A stretch of 18,337 bases of DNA from Desulfurellales bacterium. Its GTDB lineage: Bacteria > Campylobacterota_A > Desulfurellia > Desulfurellales > Hippeaceae. The DNA is taken from NCBI GenBank assembly GCA_027074255.1, contig JALTDI010000217.1, positions 1-18,337 on the forward strand, read 5' to 3'. The notes below the pieces were generated by a model. It did not search any database, had not been told where the DNA came from, and was given only the letters and a program-made list of their open reading frames with translations. This document shows, piece by piece, positions 5,791 through 12,237 of the stretch. The translations under genes were made by a program, and so were the position numbers. Position 1 is the stretch's first letter. Every line of letters begins with the position of its first letter.

Positions 5791-6513
5791 TTGAATCAGG
5801 ATTTGAAGAATCTATTGAAGGTGCAGGATTTTGATCAGGCGATTGCAAGATTGGAAGAAGAAAGGGAAAAGATAGAGCAAAAAGAGCAGAAGATACTTGA
5901 TGTTATCGGAACAAAAGAGATGCAGCTCAAAACGGCCAAAGAAGAAAAGGATGCGATCTTAAAAGATAAGCTATTTAAGGAGGGTTTGCTTGCTGATACG
6001 CTGGAAAATTTAAAGAAACTGGATATTAAACTCAACACATCAACGAGCGAGAAGCAGTTGCAGGCTGTCAATATAGAAATAGAGATAGCTAAAACCAACA
6101 AGAATGTTCTTGAAGAGAAGATTCTATCTTTGGAAGAGGATATGGATGCCAAGGATAAGGATATTAAAGAGTTAGAAGACAGGTATACACAGCTTCAAAA
6201 GACGCTTGAAGAGCACAAAACAAAGTTTAACGAAAGAAGAAGGGAAATAAATGTTGAAATAGAAGAGATAAAACTTAACAAAGAACAGTTACTAAATGAC
6301 GTTGATAAAGAATTATTGGTTAAATATGAAAAACTAAACAAATGGACAAAAGGAACGAGTATAGTGCCTGTCAGAAAGGATGCGTGCTACGGGTGCTTTA
6401 TGAAACTAACCCCTCAGATACTCACTATTTTAGAGGATACAGACGAGATAGTCTATTGCCCTAACTGCGGAAGAATGCTCTACAAAGAAGAATCAGACGA
6501 TGACAACGGTTGA
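5791..6513 (+). CDS. Coiled-coil protein with C-terminal C4 zinc ribbon (HP0958/FlgZ-like)
   Basis: A 240-aa protein. Start chosen at TTG 5791, because AGGAGGTGAT (5780-5789) lies just before it and because upstream codons belong to the Nif3 gene's tail in another frame. Residues about 20-170 are a long Lys/Glu-rich heptad-like coiled coil with hairpin form. The C-terminus carries a zinc ribbon C199-x2-C202 and C223-x2-C226. This is the architecture of H. pylori HP0958 and the CT398-type family. HP0958 binds the sigma factor RpoN and flaA mRNA and is needed for flagella, but relatives occur in non-flagellated bacteria and may be RNA- or nuclease-associated. The gene is translationally linked to Nif3 (4-nt gap) and overlaps the RNase H gene by 14 bp. 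Functional transfer from HP0958 is only suggestive. Confidence 0.85.
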   Translation: MNQDLKNLLKVQDFDQAIARLEEEREKIEQKEQKILDVIGTKEMQLKTAKEEKDAILKDKLFKEGLLADTLENLKKLDIKLNTSTSEKQLQAVNIEIEIAKTNKNVLEEKILSLEEDMDAKDKDIKELEDRYTQLQKTLEEHKTKFNERRREINVEIEEIKLNKEQLLNDVDKELLVKYEKLNKWTKGTSIVPVRKDACYGCFMKLTPQILTILEDTDEIVYCPNCGRMLYKEESDDDNG

Positions 6514-7039
6514 ATTTTTTAAGCTTCTGTTGAAAGAAGGCTCAATCGATGCCTTGTTAAATAAATATCCGTCCCTCACAAACGACGAGGTTGAAAAATA
6601 TTTTAAGTGCGTATTTGATAAATGTGAGGAGACCTCTAATATGTATGAATTGTTCACAGACGGGGCATCCAAGGGCAATCCCGGGCATTCCGGCATTGGC
6701 TTTGTGATTAAAAAAGACGGAACTATAATAGAAGAAAATTCCGAATATATAGGTGTAACAACCAATAATGTGGCTGAATATAGTGCACTTATTTCAGGAT
6801 TAAAGAGGCTTTTGGAGCTTGATATAAAATCTGTCAGAGCATACAGTGATTCGGAATTAATGGTAAAACAGATAAACGGTGACTATTCCGTAAAAGATGA
6901 TAAACTCAAAAAACTCTATCTTGAAGTTAGAAAACTTATTAATTCATTTGATTTTTTTAGCTTGGAACACGTTTTAAGGGATAAAAATAAACTTGCAGAT
7001 AAACTGTCCAAGGACGGTTCTTTAAACTACTCGACGTAG
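6500..7039 (+). CDS. RNase HI-family ribonuclease with N-terminal helical extension
   Basis: A 179-aa protein. The C-terminal 132 residues form an RNase H domain with catalytic acidic residues D54 (LFTDGASKGNPG), E93 (TNNVAEYSAL), D117 (AYSDSEL) and D167 (NKLADKLS). It would cleave RNA in RNA-DNA hybrids. The first 47 residues are a predicted helical segment that I believe recurs in related proteins, so I keep the upstream start, which overlaps the zinc-ribbon gene by 14 bp. A second possible start, ATG at 6641 (Met48), has its own GTGAGGAG ribosome binding site (6625-6632) and would give a minimal RNase H. The stop overlaps the tail of the convergent tonB by 13 bp, with no terminator between them. 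Confidence 0.88.
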   Translation: MTTVEFFKLLLKEGSIDALLNKYPSLTNDEVEKYFKCVFDKCEETSNMYELFTDGASKGNPGHSGIGFVIKKDGTIIEENSEYIGVTTNNVAEYSALISGLKRLLELDIKSVRAYSDSELMVKQINGDYSVKDDKLKKLYLEVRKLINSFDFFSLEHVLRDKNKLADKLSKDGSLNYST

Positions 7040-7923
7040 TAAAAGCCCAATTTGTAAGAAAAGTTTGCATAGATATTCAGTCTGTCTATGCCAAACCTTT
7101 TGGGCAGAGGCGGAAAAGGAGCCGCGTCTTTAACCGCCTGTAAAGCGGCATCGTCAAGAAGGTAGTATCCGCTGGACCTGATTAGTCTATCTTGAACAAC
7201 CTCCCCGTTTTTTCCTATACTGAATAAGATAACAAGGCTGCCCTGCTGTCCGCTCATCTGAGCCTCCTGAGGGTAGATCCATACGTTTTGTATCTTATCC
7301 TTAATATGCTGCATGTATGATGCGTATTTCAAAGACTGTGTGCCCAAACTGACGGTTGCCTGCTTTTTTGCGTTTTTGTATTCATATTCCTTTGATGTTC
7401 CGGCAAGAAAACCCTCGTGAGCTTTGTTTGATATTACGGCTTTCGGATTGTATAAAGCGCCGGGAATTTTAATGGTTTTTGCTTTTTTTCGGACTTTTCG
7501 TTTTAAAATTTTTTTTGTTTGTTTTGTCGCAGTAGTGTGTTTTTCATTATATTGTTTATGTGCAGGTTTAGGTTTGGGGGCTTTTGCAATCACCATAGGT
7601 TTTTGTTTTTGAATTTCTTTTAGCCTGGCAATGATTTTAGGCGTGGCTTTGATTGTTTGTTTGGGTATTTTCTCTTTTTTGCTGAATTTTTTTGCTGTGC
7701 CTTTTCTTTGTATGTTTGCTGCAATTTTATGGTGCTCTTTTTTTAATGCCTCTTTTGGTTTTTTGCTTTTTGGCAAAGTAATTATATCAACAAAGTACTG
7801 TTTGGGCGGTTTGAGATTTTGTGGGAATTCTTTTTTTATAAAGGTGATAATAAGCAGAGCAAGAACAATGTGCAGAACAAGTGAAAGGGTAAACGATATA
7901 AGGGCAGCTTTTTTGTTTTTCAT
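7027..7923 (-). CDS. tonB: TonB-family energy transducer
   Basis: A 298-aa envelope protein with one N-terminal membrane anchor (about residues 7-29, after MKNKKAA). A long Lys-rich, Pro-containing periplasmic linker spans about 30-195. A TonB C-terminal domain follows from about residue 200 (IKDKIQNVWIYPQEA, GSLVILFSIGKNGEVVQDRL, AALQAVKDAAPFPPLP). It would couple the proton-motive force from ExbB/ExbD (or TolQ/TolR) to outer-membrane receptors, or act as a TolA-like protein. No exbB/exbD lies in the window. The linker is unusually rich in lysine compared with the Pro-Glu/Pro-Lys repeats of E. coli TonB. There is no Shine-Dalgarno, and a possible promoter ends 6 nt before the ATG, so a leaderless message is possible. 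Confidence 0.85.
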   Translation of the reverse strand: MKNKKAALISFTLSLVLHIVLALLIITFIKKEFPQNLKPPKQYFVDIITLPKSKKPKEALKKEHHKIAANIQRKGTAKKFSKKEKIPKQTIKATPKIIARLKEIQKQKPMVIAKAPKPKPAHKQYNEKHTTATKQTKKILKRKVRKKAKTIKIPGALYNPKAVISNKAHEGFLAGTSKEYEYKNAKKQATVSLGTQSLKYASYMQHIKDKIQNVWIYPQEAQMSGQQGSLVILFSIGKNGEVVQDRLIRSSGYYLLDDAALQAVKDAAPFPPLPKRFGIDRLNIYANFSYKLGFYYVE

Positions 7924-7929
7924 AAGGTT

Positions 7930-7958
7930 AATATAAAATTTTACGCATTTAAATACAA
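7930..7958 (-). promoter_or_regulatory. Possible tonB promoter abutting the start codon
   Basis: On the minus strand TTGTAT (7958-7953) and TATATT (7935-7930) with a 17-bp spacer end 6 nt before the tonB ATG. The -35 match is weak and the region is AT-rich. Confidence 0.35.
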
Positions 7959-7964
7959 TAGGTT

Positions 7965-7993
7965 TTGACGTTTATTGACAACTTTGATAGACT
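7965..7993 (+). promoter_or_regulatory. Promoter of tRNA-Ser
   Basis: TTGACG (7965-7970) and TAGACT (7988-7993) with a 17-bp spacer place initiation near the mature tRNA 5' end at 8001, so the leader would be nearly absent. An alternative TTGACA at 7975-7980 has no well-placed -10 box upstream of the tRNA. Confidence 0.5.
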
Positions 7994-8000
7994 TTGCATC

Positions 8001-8091
8001 GGAGAGGTGGCCGAGCGGTTGAAGGCGGTTGACTCGAAATCAATTGTGCGATTCACTCGCACCGCAGGTTCGAATCCTGTCCTCTCCGCCA
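8001..8091 (+). tRNA. tRNA-Ser (anticodon CGA)
   Basis: A 91-nt class II tRNA with encoded CCA. The acceptor stem is GGAGAGG/CCTCTCC, discriminator G88 precedes CCA, and the anticodon loop CTCGAAA gives anticodon CGA (codon UCG). A long variable arm (TGTGCG ... CGCAC) and T-arm with TTCGAAT are present. The long variable arm and discriminator G are serine hallmarks. Confidence 0.96.
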
Positions 8092-8112
8092 ATTTTAATA
8101 AAGAAGGTTTGT

Positions 8113-8730
8113 GTGAATCTATTTTTAATAGATGTTGATAATACGCTTTATCCGGAAACTCTCGGTGTTTTCGGTTTTATTGATGAAAGGATTAACGAAT
8201 ATATGAAAATCAAGCTCAATATGGCTGATGGTGAGATAAAAAATAAGAGAATATATTATCGAAAGCAATACGGTACGACCATGGCCGGCCTTATGAAACA
8301 TTATCATATAGACCCTTACTATTTTTTGGAATATGTACACGATATTGATGTTTACTCTCTAATTAAGCCCAATCCCAAGCTTGCAGAAAAAATAGACAAA
8401 ATCATAGCGGTTAAAGTGGCGTTTACGAATGCACCCAAGCATCACGCCGTTAAAGTTTTGGATGCTCTGGGCATTATAGACCGGTTCGTAGATATTTTTG
8501 ATATTGTCAGTTCCAATTTTGTGGGCAAACCCAACAGGTATCCGTATGAGAAAATATTGGATATGACGAAAGCCTCATCGTATATGATGGCTGACGACTG
8601 GGAAGTGAATTTAAAAACAGCTAAAGAGTTTGATATTTTTACCATACTTGTAGGTAAAGCTGAATCCGATGCGGCAGATATTTCTGTAGAAAGGTTTGAA
8701 AACATACCTTTGGATAAATTAAATTTGTAA
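8113..8730 (+). CDS. HAD-superfamily pyrimidine 5'-nucleotidase-like phosphatase
   Basis: A 205-aa haloacid-dehalogenase-fold hydrolase. Motif I is LIDVDNTLY with nucleophile D7 and D9. Motif II is T105 (FTNAPKHH), motif III is K139 (GKPN), and motif IV is D161-D162 (MADDWEVN). The cap contains YGTTMAGLM, characteristic of the Sdt1/Phm8 pyrimidine 5'-nucleotidase branch, so UMP/CMP-type dephosphorylation is likely but not certain. The open frame reaches into tRNA-Ser. The chosen start is GTG 8113 with AGAAGG at 8102-8107 upstream, 21 nt after the tRNA CCA. It is most simply transcribed from the tRNA promoter. A strong terminator follows. Confidence 0.85.
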   Translation: MNLFLIDVDNTLYPETLGVFGFIDERINEYMKIKLNMADGEIKNKRIYYRKQYGTTMAGLMKHYHIDPYYFLEYVHDIDVYSLIKPNPKLAEKIDKIIAVKVAFTNAPKHHAVKVLDALGIIDRFVDIFDIVSSNFVGKPNRYPYEKILDMTKASSYMMADDWEVNLKTAKEFDIFTILVGKAESDAADISVERFENIPLDKLNL

Positions 8731-8760
8731 ACAGTCTAAATTTATCTTGGATAGAAAAAC

Positions 8761-8793
8761 AAAAATCCCGCCTTGAAATAAAGCGGGATTTTT
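8761..8793. terminator. Bidirectional intrinsic terminator
   Basis: A perfect 11-bp inverted repeat, AAAAATCCCGC (8761-8771) and GCGGGATTTTT (8783-8793), has an 11-nt loop. It has a T-run on one side and an A-run on the other, so it can stop both the tRNA-Ser/HAD unit and the convergent flavoprotein gene. Confidence 0.93.
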
Positions 8794-8804
8794 GCATAAA
8801 CAGA

Positions 8805-10169
8805 TTAGGCTAACCTCAGATGCACTCTCCTTTTTGCGCATACTTCTTCGGCTGCTTTAATTATAGGATAAGATGTAGGTGCAGGGGTGAGCAGAGGATG
8901 CGTTCCTATATAGGTGGTCAGAAGTGAGCTTACATTTGTTCTGTTTTGTATGAGTAGGCCTATGGAGTTAACCAATTCCCCGGTGCTTAATCCTCCTATG
9001 GCTTCTCCTCCTATAACGATTCCGGAATCCCTTGAAACGATTAACTTCACAATCTGTTTGTGAGGCTCTGCCAAGGTTGCCGGGTGTCTGTCAACGCCCT
9101 CGAAAGTACCTATCATATAGTCTATATTACCTTCTTTGGCCTGATTTTCCGTTATTCCGGCAATGCCGAATCCCTTACCTCCAATGGATGTTGAGAAAAT
9201 GGCCACAGTTCCGAGATGTTCTTTTATCGTATTTATGTTATATAAATTCATAGCGGCAATTCTACCCTCTGTTCCAGCTATGGATGCGAGCATAATGGGA
9301 TTTAGTTTGCCTGTTATAAAATCTCTTCTCTCGGCGCAATCACCCACAGCAAAAATATTATCAGATGTCGTTCCCATGAACTCATTTGTTTTAATAAAGC
9401 CCATTTCGTTAACCTGAATATTTGTATTTTCTGTAAGTTGTGTATTCGGACGATAGCCCATACTGAGAACTACGGCATCTGCTTCTAATGTTTCTTTATT
9501 ATCAAGTAAAACACCCTGAACCTTTTTATCCCCTACGATTTTTTTAATGCCAGTCTTGTTTCTTACTTTAACTCCTCTGGATCTGAGTGTTTCCTCAACC
9601 TCAACACACATACTCTCATCAAATACCTTTGCCAAGACATGAGGCAGTATTTCAATTATGGTTACATCTTTATGCAGCTTGTTTATTTCATCTGCAATCT
9701 CTACACCAATAAAACCTCCTCCAACTACAATAACCTTCTTACAGGTTTTGAGTTTGGAGAGAATTCCTTCCAAGTATTTTTTGTCTTTCCTGATGGTGCA
9801 CACATTCTGCAGGTCTGTTCCCTCTAACCATCTTGGTATAATGGGCTCTGAACCTGTCGCTAAAATAAGTTTTTCATAACTTATGTCCGTGCCGTCTTTT
9901 GTTTTTACCATTTTGCTCTTTTCATCGATAAACAAAGCTTCATCAACCTTGATTCGTATTCCCATATCGGTCAATACACTGTCAGGCACATCATCCTCTT
10001 CTATGTTTCTAAGCGAACCCATAATGTATGGTATTCCGCAGGGAATAATAACCCTTTCCTCTTTTCTGAGCACTAAGACATCCTTCTGGGCATTACATCT
10101 TTTGGCTGTCGTTGCTGCAACAATACCCGCTACTCCGCCGCCTAGTACCAGTATGTCTGTCCTTTCCAT
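8805..10169 (-). CDS. CoA-disulfide reductase / NADH oxidase / NAD(P)H sulfur oxidoreductase-family flavoprotein
   Basis: A 454-aa FAD-dependent pyridine nucleotide-disulfide oxidoreductase. Start set at ATG 10169, because AAGGAGG lies 8 nt before it. An upstream in-frame ATG at 10190 has no such site. The FAD site is ILVLGGGVAGIVAA (residues 6-19), the NAD(P)H site VIVVGGGFIGVEIADE, the second FAD motif IFAVGDCAE, and a dimerisation domain fills the last ~120 residues (TTYIGTHPLLTPAPTSYPII). The single redox cysteine C44 in IIPCGIPYIMG places it in the one-cysteine branch (CoADR, Nox, Npx, NSR, Npsr). These reduce CoA disulfide, CoA persulfide, polysulfide or oxygen, and sequence reading alone cannot separate the activities. 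It is a single gene with its own probable promoter, facing the shared terminator. Confidence 0.88.
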   Translation of the reverse strand: MERTDILVLGGGVAGIVAATTAKRCNAQKDVLVLRKEERVIIPCGIPYIMGSLRNIEEDDVPDSVLTDMGIRIKVDEALFIDEKSKMVKTKDGTDISYEKLILATGSEPIIPRWLEGTDLQNVCTIRKDKKYLEGILSKLKTCKKVIVVGGGFIGVEIADEINKLHKDVTIIEILPHVLAKVFDESMCVEVEETLRSRGVKVRNKTGIKKIVGDKKVQGVLLDNKETLEADAVVLSMGYRPNTQLTENTNIQVNEMGFIKTNEFMGTTSDNIFAVGDCAERRDFITGKLNPIMLASIAGTEGRIAAMNLYNINTIKEHLGTVAIFSTSIGGKGFGIAGITENQAKEGNIDYMIGTFEGVDRHPATLAEPHKQIVKLIVSRDSGIVIGGEAIGGLSTGELVNSIGLLIQNRTNVSSLLTTYIGTHPLLTPAPTSYPIIKAAEEVCAKRRVHLRLA

Positions 10170-10219
10170 AAAATCAACCTCCTTAAACATACGATTTGCT
10201 TTACTTATTTTCTATTTAA

Positions 10220-10247
10220 GTAATAGCTTTAATTCAGGCAATTTCAA
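10220..10247 (-). promoter_or_regulatory. Possible promoter of the flavoprotein gene
   Basis: On the minus strand TTGAAA (10247-10242) and TATTAC (10225-10220) are 16 bp apart, about 50 bp upstream of the ATG. The match is moderate within AT-rich sequence. Confidence 0.35.
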
Positions 10248-10313
10248 TTAAAATCGTTATAAAAATAATTGTTTGTAAGTTTATAACTATACTAATATTT
10301 GTATTTATGTTTT

Positions 10314-10342
10314 TATCTTAACGTACGTTTAATATATCTTAA
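10314..10342. repeat. TATCTTAA pair flanking a 10-bp palindrome
   Basis: TATCTTAA occurs at 10314-10321 and 10335-10342, 21 bp apart, and the perfect palindrome AACGTACGTT (10320-10329) lies between them. The array is in the 211-bp gap between the polyamine operon end and the flavoprotein gene. The same octamer occurs twice at 292-328. Nothing else is recognisable in this AT-rich gap apart from the possible promoter. Confidence 0.4.
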
Positions 10343-10380
10343 TTTAATTAAAATTATTTAACATATTATATAATGGTATA

Positions 10381-11208
10381 TTACTCAAATAAAAAAAATT
10401 CTCTCACAATAACGGCGGCAGCAATGCCGGATACGCCGCTTGAGTCGTAATGGGGGGACAGCTCAACAACATCACCCCCGACTATATTGAGTTCTTTAAG
10501 AGAGAGAATGCACCTCAAAAGCTCTTTATATGTTACACCGCCTGGCTCAGGCGTTCCTGTTCCCGGCAGAACGGAAGGGTCCAAGACGTCAAGGTCGAGG
10601 CTGACATAAACGGGTAAGCCTCGGATTTTTTCTGCATATTCTTCCGCTTTGTTAAGATTAAAAAGATGCATATTGGTATCCCTGAAAGGCAGGAGCATAT
10701 CGGTTTTATTGAGGCTTCTTATGCCGAGCTGGTATAGGTTTTTAAAGCCCACTATTTCAGCTACTCTCCTCATCACCGTGGCGTGTGAAAATTTCTCTCC
10801 CCGATAGGAGTCTATCAAATCGCTGTGAGCATCAATATGAACCACGCATAGGTTTTTGTATTTTTTCTTAAAGCTTTTTATAATTGGATAGCTTATGAGA
10901 TGTTCCCCGCCTATGGATATAAGTTTTTTTCTTTTATGTATTATTTTATCCGCAAAAGATTCTATTATGTTAAAATTTAGCTTTTTATCGCCGAAACTCA
11001 GAGGCAAATCGCCGATGTCACATATTTTAATATCCCTTAAATCCCTGTTCTGATAGGGGCTGTATGATTCTATTGCGTATGAAGCTTCTCTTGCGGCCTC
11101 AGGCCCGAATCGAGAGCCCGGCCTAAAAGAGGATGTGCCGTCGTAGGGCACACCCGCCAAAACTATGTTCGCTTTTTTAAAATCACTGTTGGCGCAATAA
11201 AATTTCAT
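10381..11208 (-). CDS. speB: Agmatinase (ureohydrolase family)
   Basis: A 275-aa ureohydrolase that hydrolyses agmatine to putrescine and urea. The binuclear manganese ligands are H103 (SIGGEHLIS), D126, H128 and D130 (VHIDAHSD), and D205 and D207 (VSLDLDVLDP). The N-terminal VPYDGTSSFRPGSRFGPEAA is typical of agmatinases rather than arginases. It is the last gene of the leftward operon. Its ATG follows directly on the TAG of the arginine decarboxylase gene with zero spacing, so translation is coupled. Given the adjacent arginine and SAM decarboxylases, agmatine or N1-aminopropylagmatine is the likely substrate. Other guanidino substrates are less likely. Confidence 0.9.
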   Translation of the reverse strand: MKFYCANSDFKKANIVLAGVPYDGTSSFRPGSRFGPEAAREASYAIESYSPYQNRDLRDIKICDIGDLPLSFGDKKLNFNIIESFADKIIHKRKKLISIGGEHLISYPIIKSFKKKYKNLCVVHIDAHSDLIDSYRGEKFSHATVMRRVAEIVGFKNLYQLGIRSLNKTDMLLPFRDTNMHLFNLNKAEEYAEKIRGLPVYVSLDLDVLDPSVLPGTGTPEPGGVTYKELLRCILSLKELNIVGGDVVELSPHYDSSGVSGIAAAVIVREFFLFE

Positions 11209-11682
11209 CTATTCCCACCATAAAACGACACAGGCAAAAACGGCTCCGTGATTTTTTACTATGTGACTCACAGCTATGCTTTCAATTTTTTCTATTTCGT
11301 AGTTTCTGTATTCCATACCCCATTTTGCCATTTCTATCACGTGAGATTCCGCCTCTTCTTTTGTTATGTTCTTATCTTCATATTCCATAATCAAGCCGTT
11401 TTTTGTTTTGTCTTTGGGTATCGCTATCGCAACAGCGGCTGATATAAGCTCGTTTTTAACAGAAGAGGTAACTGCCGCGTAAGCCACAGGCACCAAATCA
11501 CCCGGCGGCAATATTATTGAATCTTTTTTTTTGCACTGCGGAGGAAGTATAGAACTCATTTTAACCAAATTTGTATTTCCAACGCCGCTTTTCAATAGAG
11601 CAACATCAAATGCGTTTAATTCGCTGAAACCTTCAGCACATGCAGCCTTTATTGAGTATATGTTGGGGGAATTACTAAACAT
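11209..11682 (-). CDS. pdaD: Pyruvoyl-dependent arginine decarboxylase proenzyme
   Basis: A 157-aa proenzyme of the PvlArgDC type, which decarboxylates arginine to agmatine. The self-cleavage site is S43-S44 within VGNTNLVKMSSILPPQC, where serinolysis yields the beta chain and a pyruvoyl-capped alpha chain. LPPGDLVPVAYAA (residues 58-70) and the C-terminal AVFACVVLWWE also fit. Length equals the usual 155-165 residues. This pyruvoyl type is common in archaea and patchy in bacteria, which mostly use the unrelated PLP enzyme SpeA. GAAGGGAGAAG precedes the ATG. It sits 19 nt after speD and abuts agmatinase, forming a continuous arginine-to-putrescine route. Confidence 0.92.
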   Translation of the reverse strand: MFSNSPNIYSIKAACAEGFSELNAFDVALLKSGVGNTNLVKMSSILPPQCKKKDSIILPPGDLVPVAYAAVTSSVKNELISAAVAIAIPKDKTKNGLIMEYEDKNITKEEAESHVIEMAKWGMEYRNYEIEKIESIAVSHIVKNHGAVFACVVLWWE

Positions 11683-11701
11683 AAATCTTCTCCCTTCTGA
11701 A

Positions 11702-12121
11702 TTAATGATAAGCAGCGCTATTGTTTGTTTGTTTTTGTTGTATCAAAGGGGGCTTGAAATGAAATTCTTCCATTTCCAGTACGCCTCTTAATACCTCTCT
11801 TTCTTCCGTATGTGACGGTTTTAAAACCGTTTTTAAAAATTCGTGGGCTTTCCACGGGTCGGATGTGTCTCCGCATGTAAAAAAATCGACAGCGGCAAAT
11901 CCGTACTCCGGCCAAGTATGAATTGCAAGGTGGGATTCTGCAACGATTATTACACCGCTGACACCGAAGGGTTCGAATGTTCTAAAAGAAGATGAGATAA
12001 TGTGAGCATTGGCCTTTTTTGCAGCCTGCTGCATAAAGTCTTCAAGTTTTTCCGGGTTGTTCAACAACTCTTTGTCACAGTCAAAGTACTCAGCCAAAAC
12101 GTGTCTTCCAAGTGCCTTCAC
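11702..12121 (-). CDS. speD: S-adenosylmethionine decarboxylase proenzyme
   Basis: A 139-aa prokaryotic class 1B SAM decarboxylase. Self-cleavage is expected between E62 and S63 in VAESHLAIHTWPEYG, with S63 becoming the pyruvoyl group, H68 the processing base and C83 (FFTCGD) the catalytic acid. These positions equal those of the Thermotoga maritima enzyme. It supplies decarboxylated SAM, the aminopropyl donor for spermidine. The start is GTG 12121, because AAGGAGGGC (12136-12128) is properly spaced from it. A nearer ATG at 12126-12124 is out of frame. The C-terminal tail IQQKQTNNSAAYH is an extension beyond the core fold. It is the first gene of the polyamine operon. No spermidine synthase is present in the window. 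Confidence 0.93.
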   Translation of the reverse strand: MKALGRHVLAEYFDCDKELLNNPEKLEDFMQQAAKKANAHIISSSFRTFEPFGVSGVIIVAESHLAIHTWPEYGFAAVDFFTCGDTSDPWKAHEFLKTVLKPSHTEEREVLRGVLEMEEFHFKPPLIQQKQTNNSAAYH

Positions 12122-12157
12122 TCATGTGCCCTCCTTAGCATAAATTAGTTTTACAAA

Positions 12158-12174
12158 TACCGGCATCTACCGGC
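12158..12174. repeat. Tandem TACCGGC repeat in the speD leader
   Basis: TACCGGC occurs at 12158-12164 and 12168-12174, with a 10-bp period equal to one helix turn. On the speD transcript the two CCGG cores can also pair as a short hairpin with a 6-nt loop. Its GC content contrasts with the surrounding AT-rich leader. Confidence 0.35.
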
Positions 12175-12189
12175 CTGAATTACGCAAAT

Positions 12190-12237
12190 AACATCTATAA
12201 CACTATTGTTTTTAAAAGTCAAATAGATGTTAGTGTT
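12190..12237 (-). promoter_or_regulatory. Polyamine operon promoter with flanking inverted repeats
   Basis: On the minus strand TTGACT (12222-12217) and TATAGA (12199-12194) have a 17-bp spacer. A perfect 9-bp inverted repeat, AACATCTAT (12190-12198) and ATAGATGTT (12223-12231), places one arm over the -10 box and the other directly upstream of the -35 box. A second pair, AACACT (12199-12204) and AGTGTT (12232-12237), adjoins it. This looks like a pair of operator half-sites controlling speD. Confidence 0.6.

Noticed and set aside
7424..7936. Rightward open frames opposite tonB, rich in Phe, Cys and Leu
   Set aside because: They are antisense shadows of the Lys-rich TonB linker (AAA/AAG read as TTT/CTT) and have no start signals or family motifs.
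8029..8112. Upstream extension of the HAD open frame into tRNA-Ser
   Set aside because: Those codons are tRNA structure. The HAD motif I starts right after the GTG at 8113.
11337..11344. TCACGTGA core resembling parS inside the arginine decarboxylase gene
   Set aside because: Only the central 8 bp match. The flanks TCTA and GATT depart from TGTT and AACA, and the site is explained by conserved coding sequence (SHVIEM).
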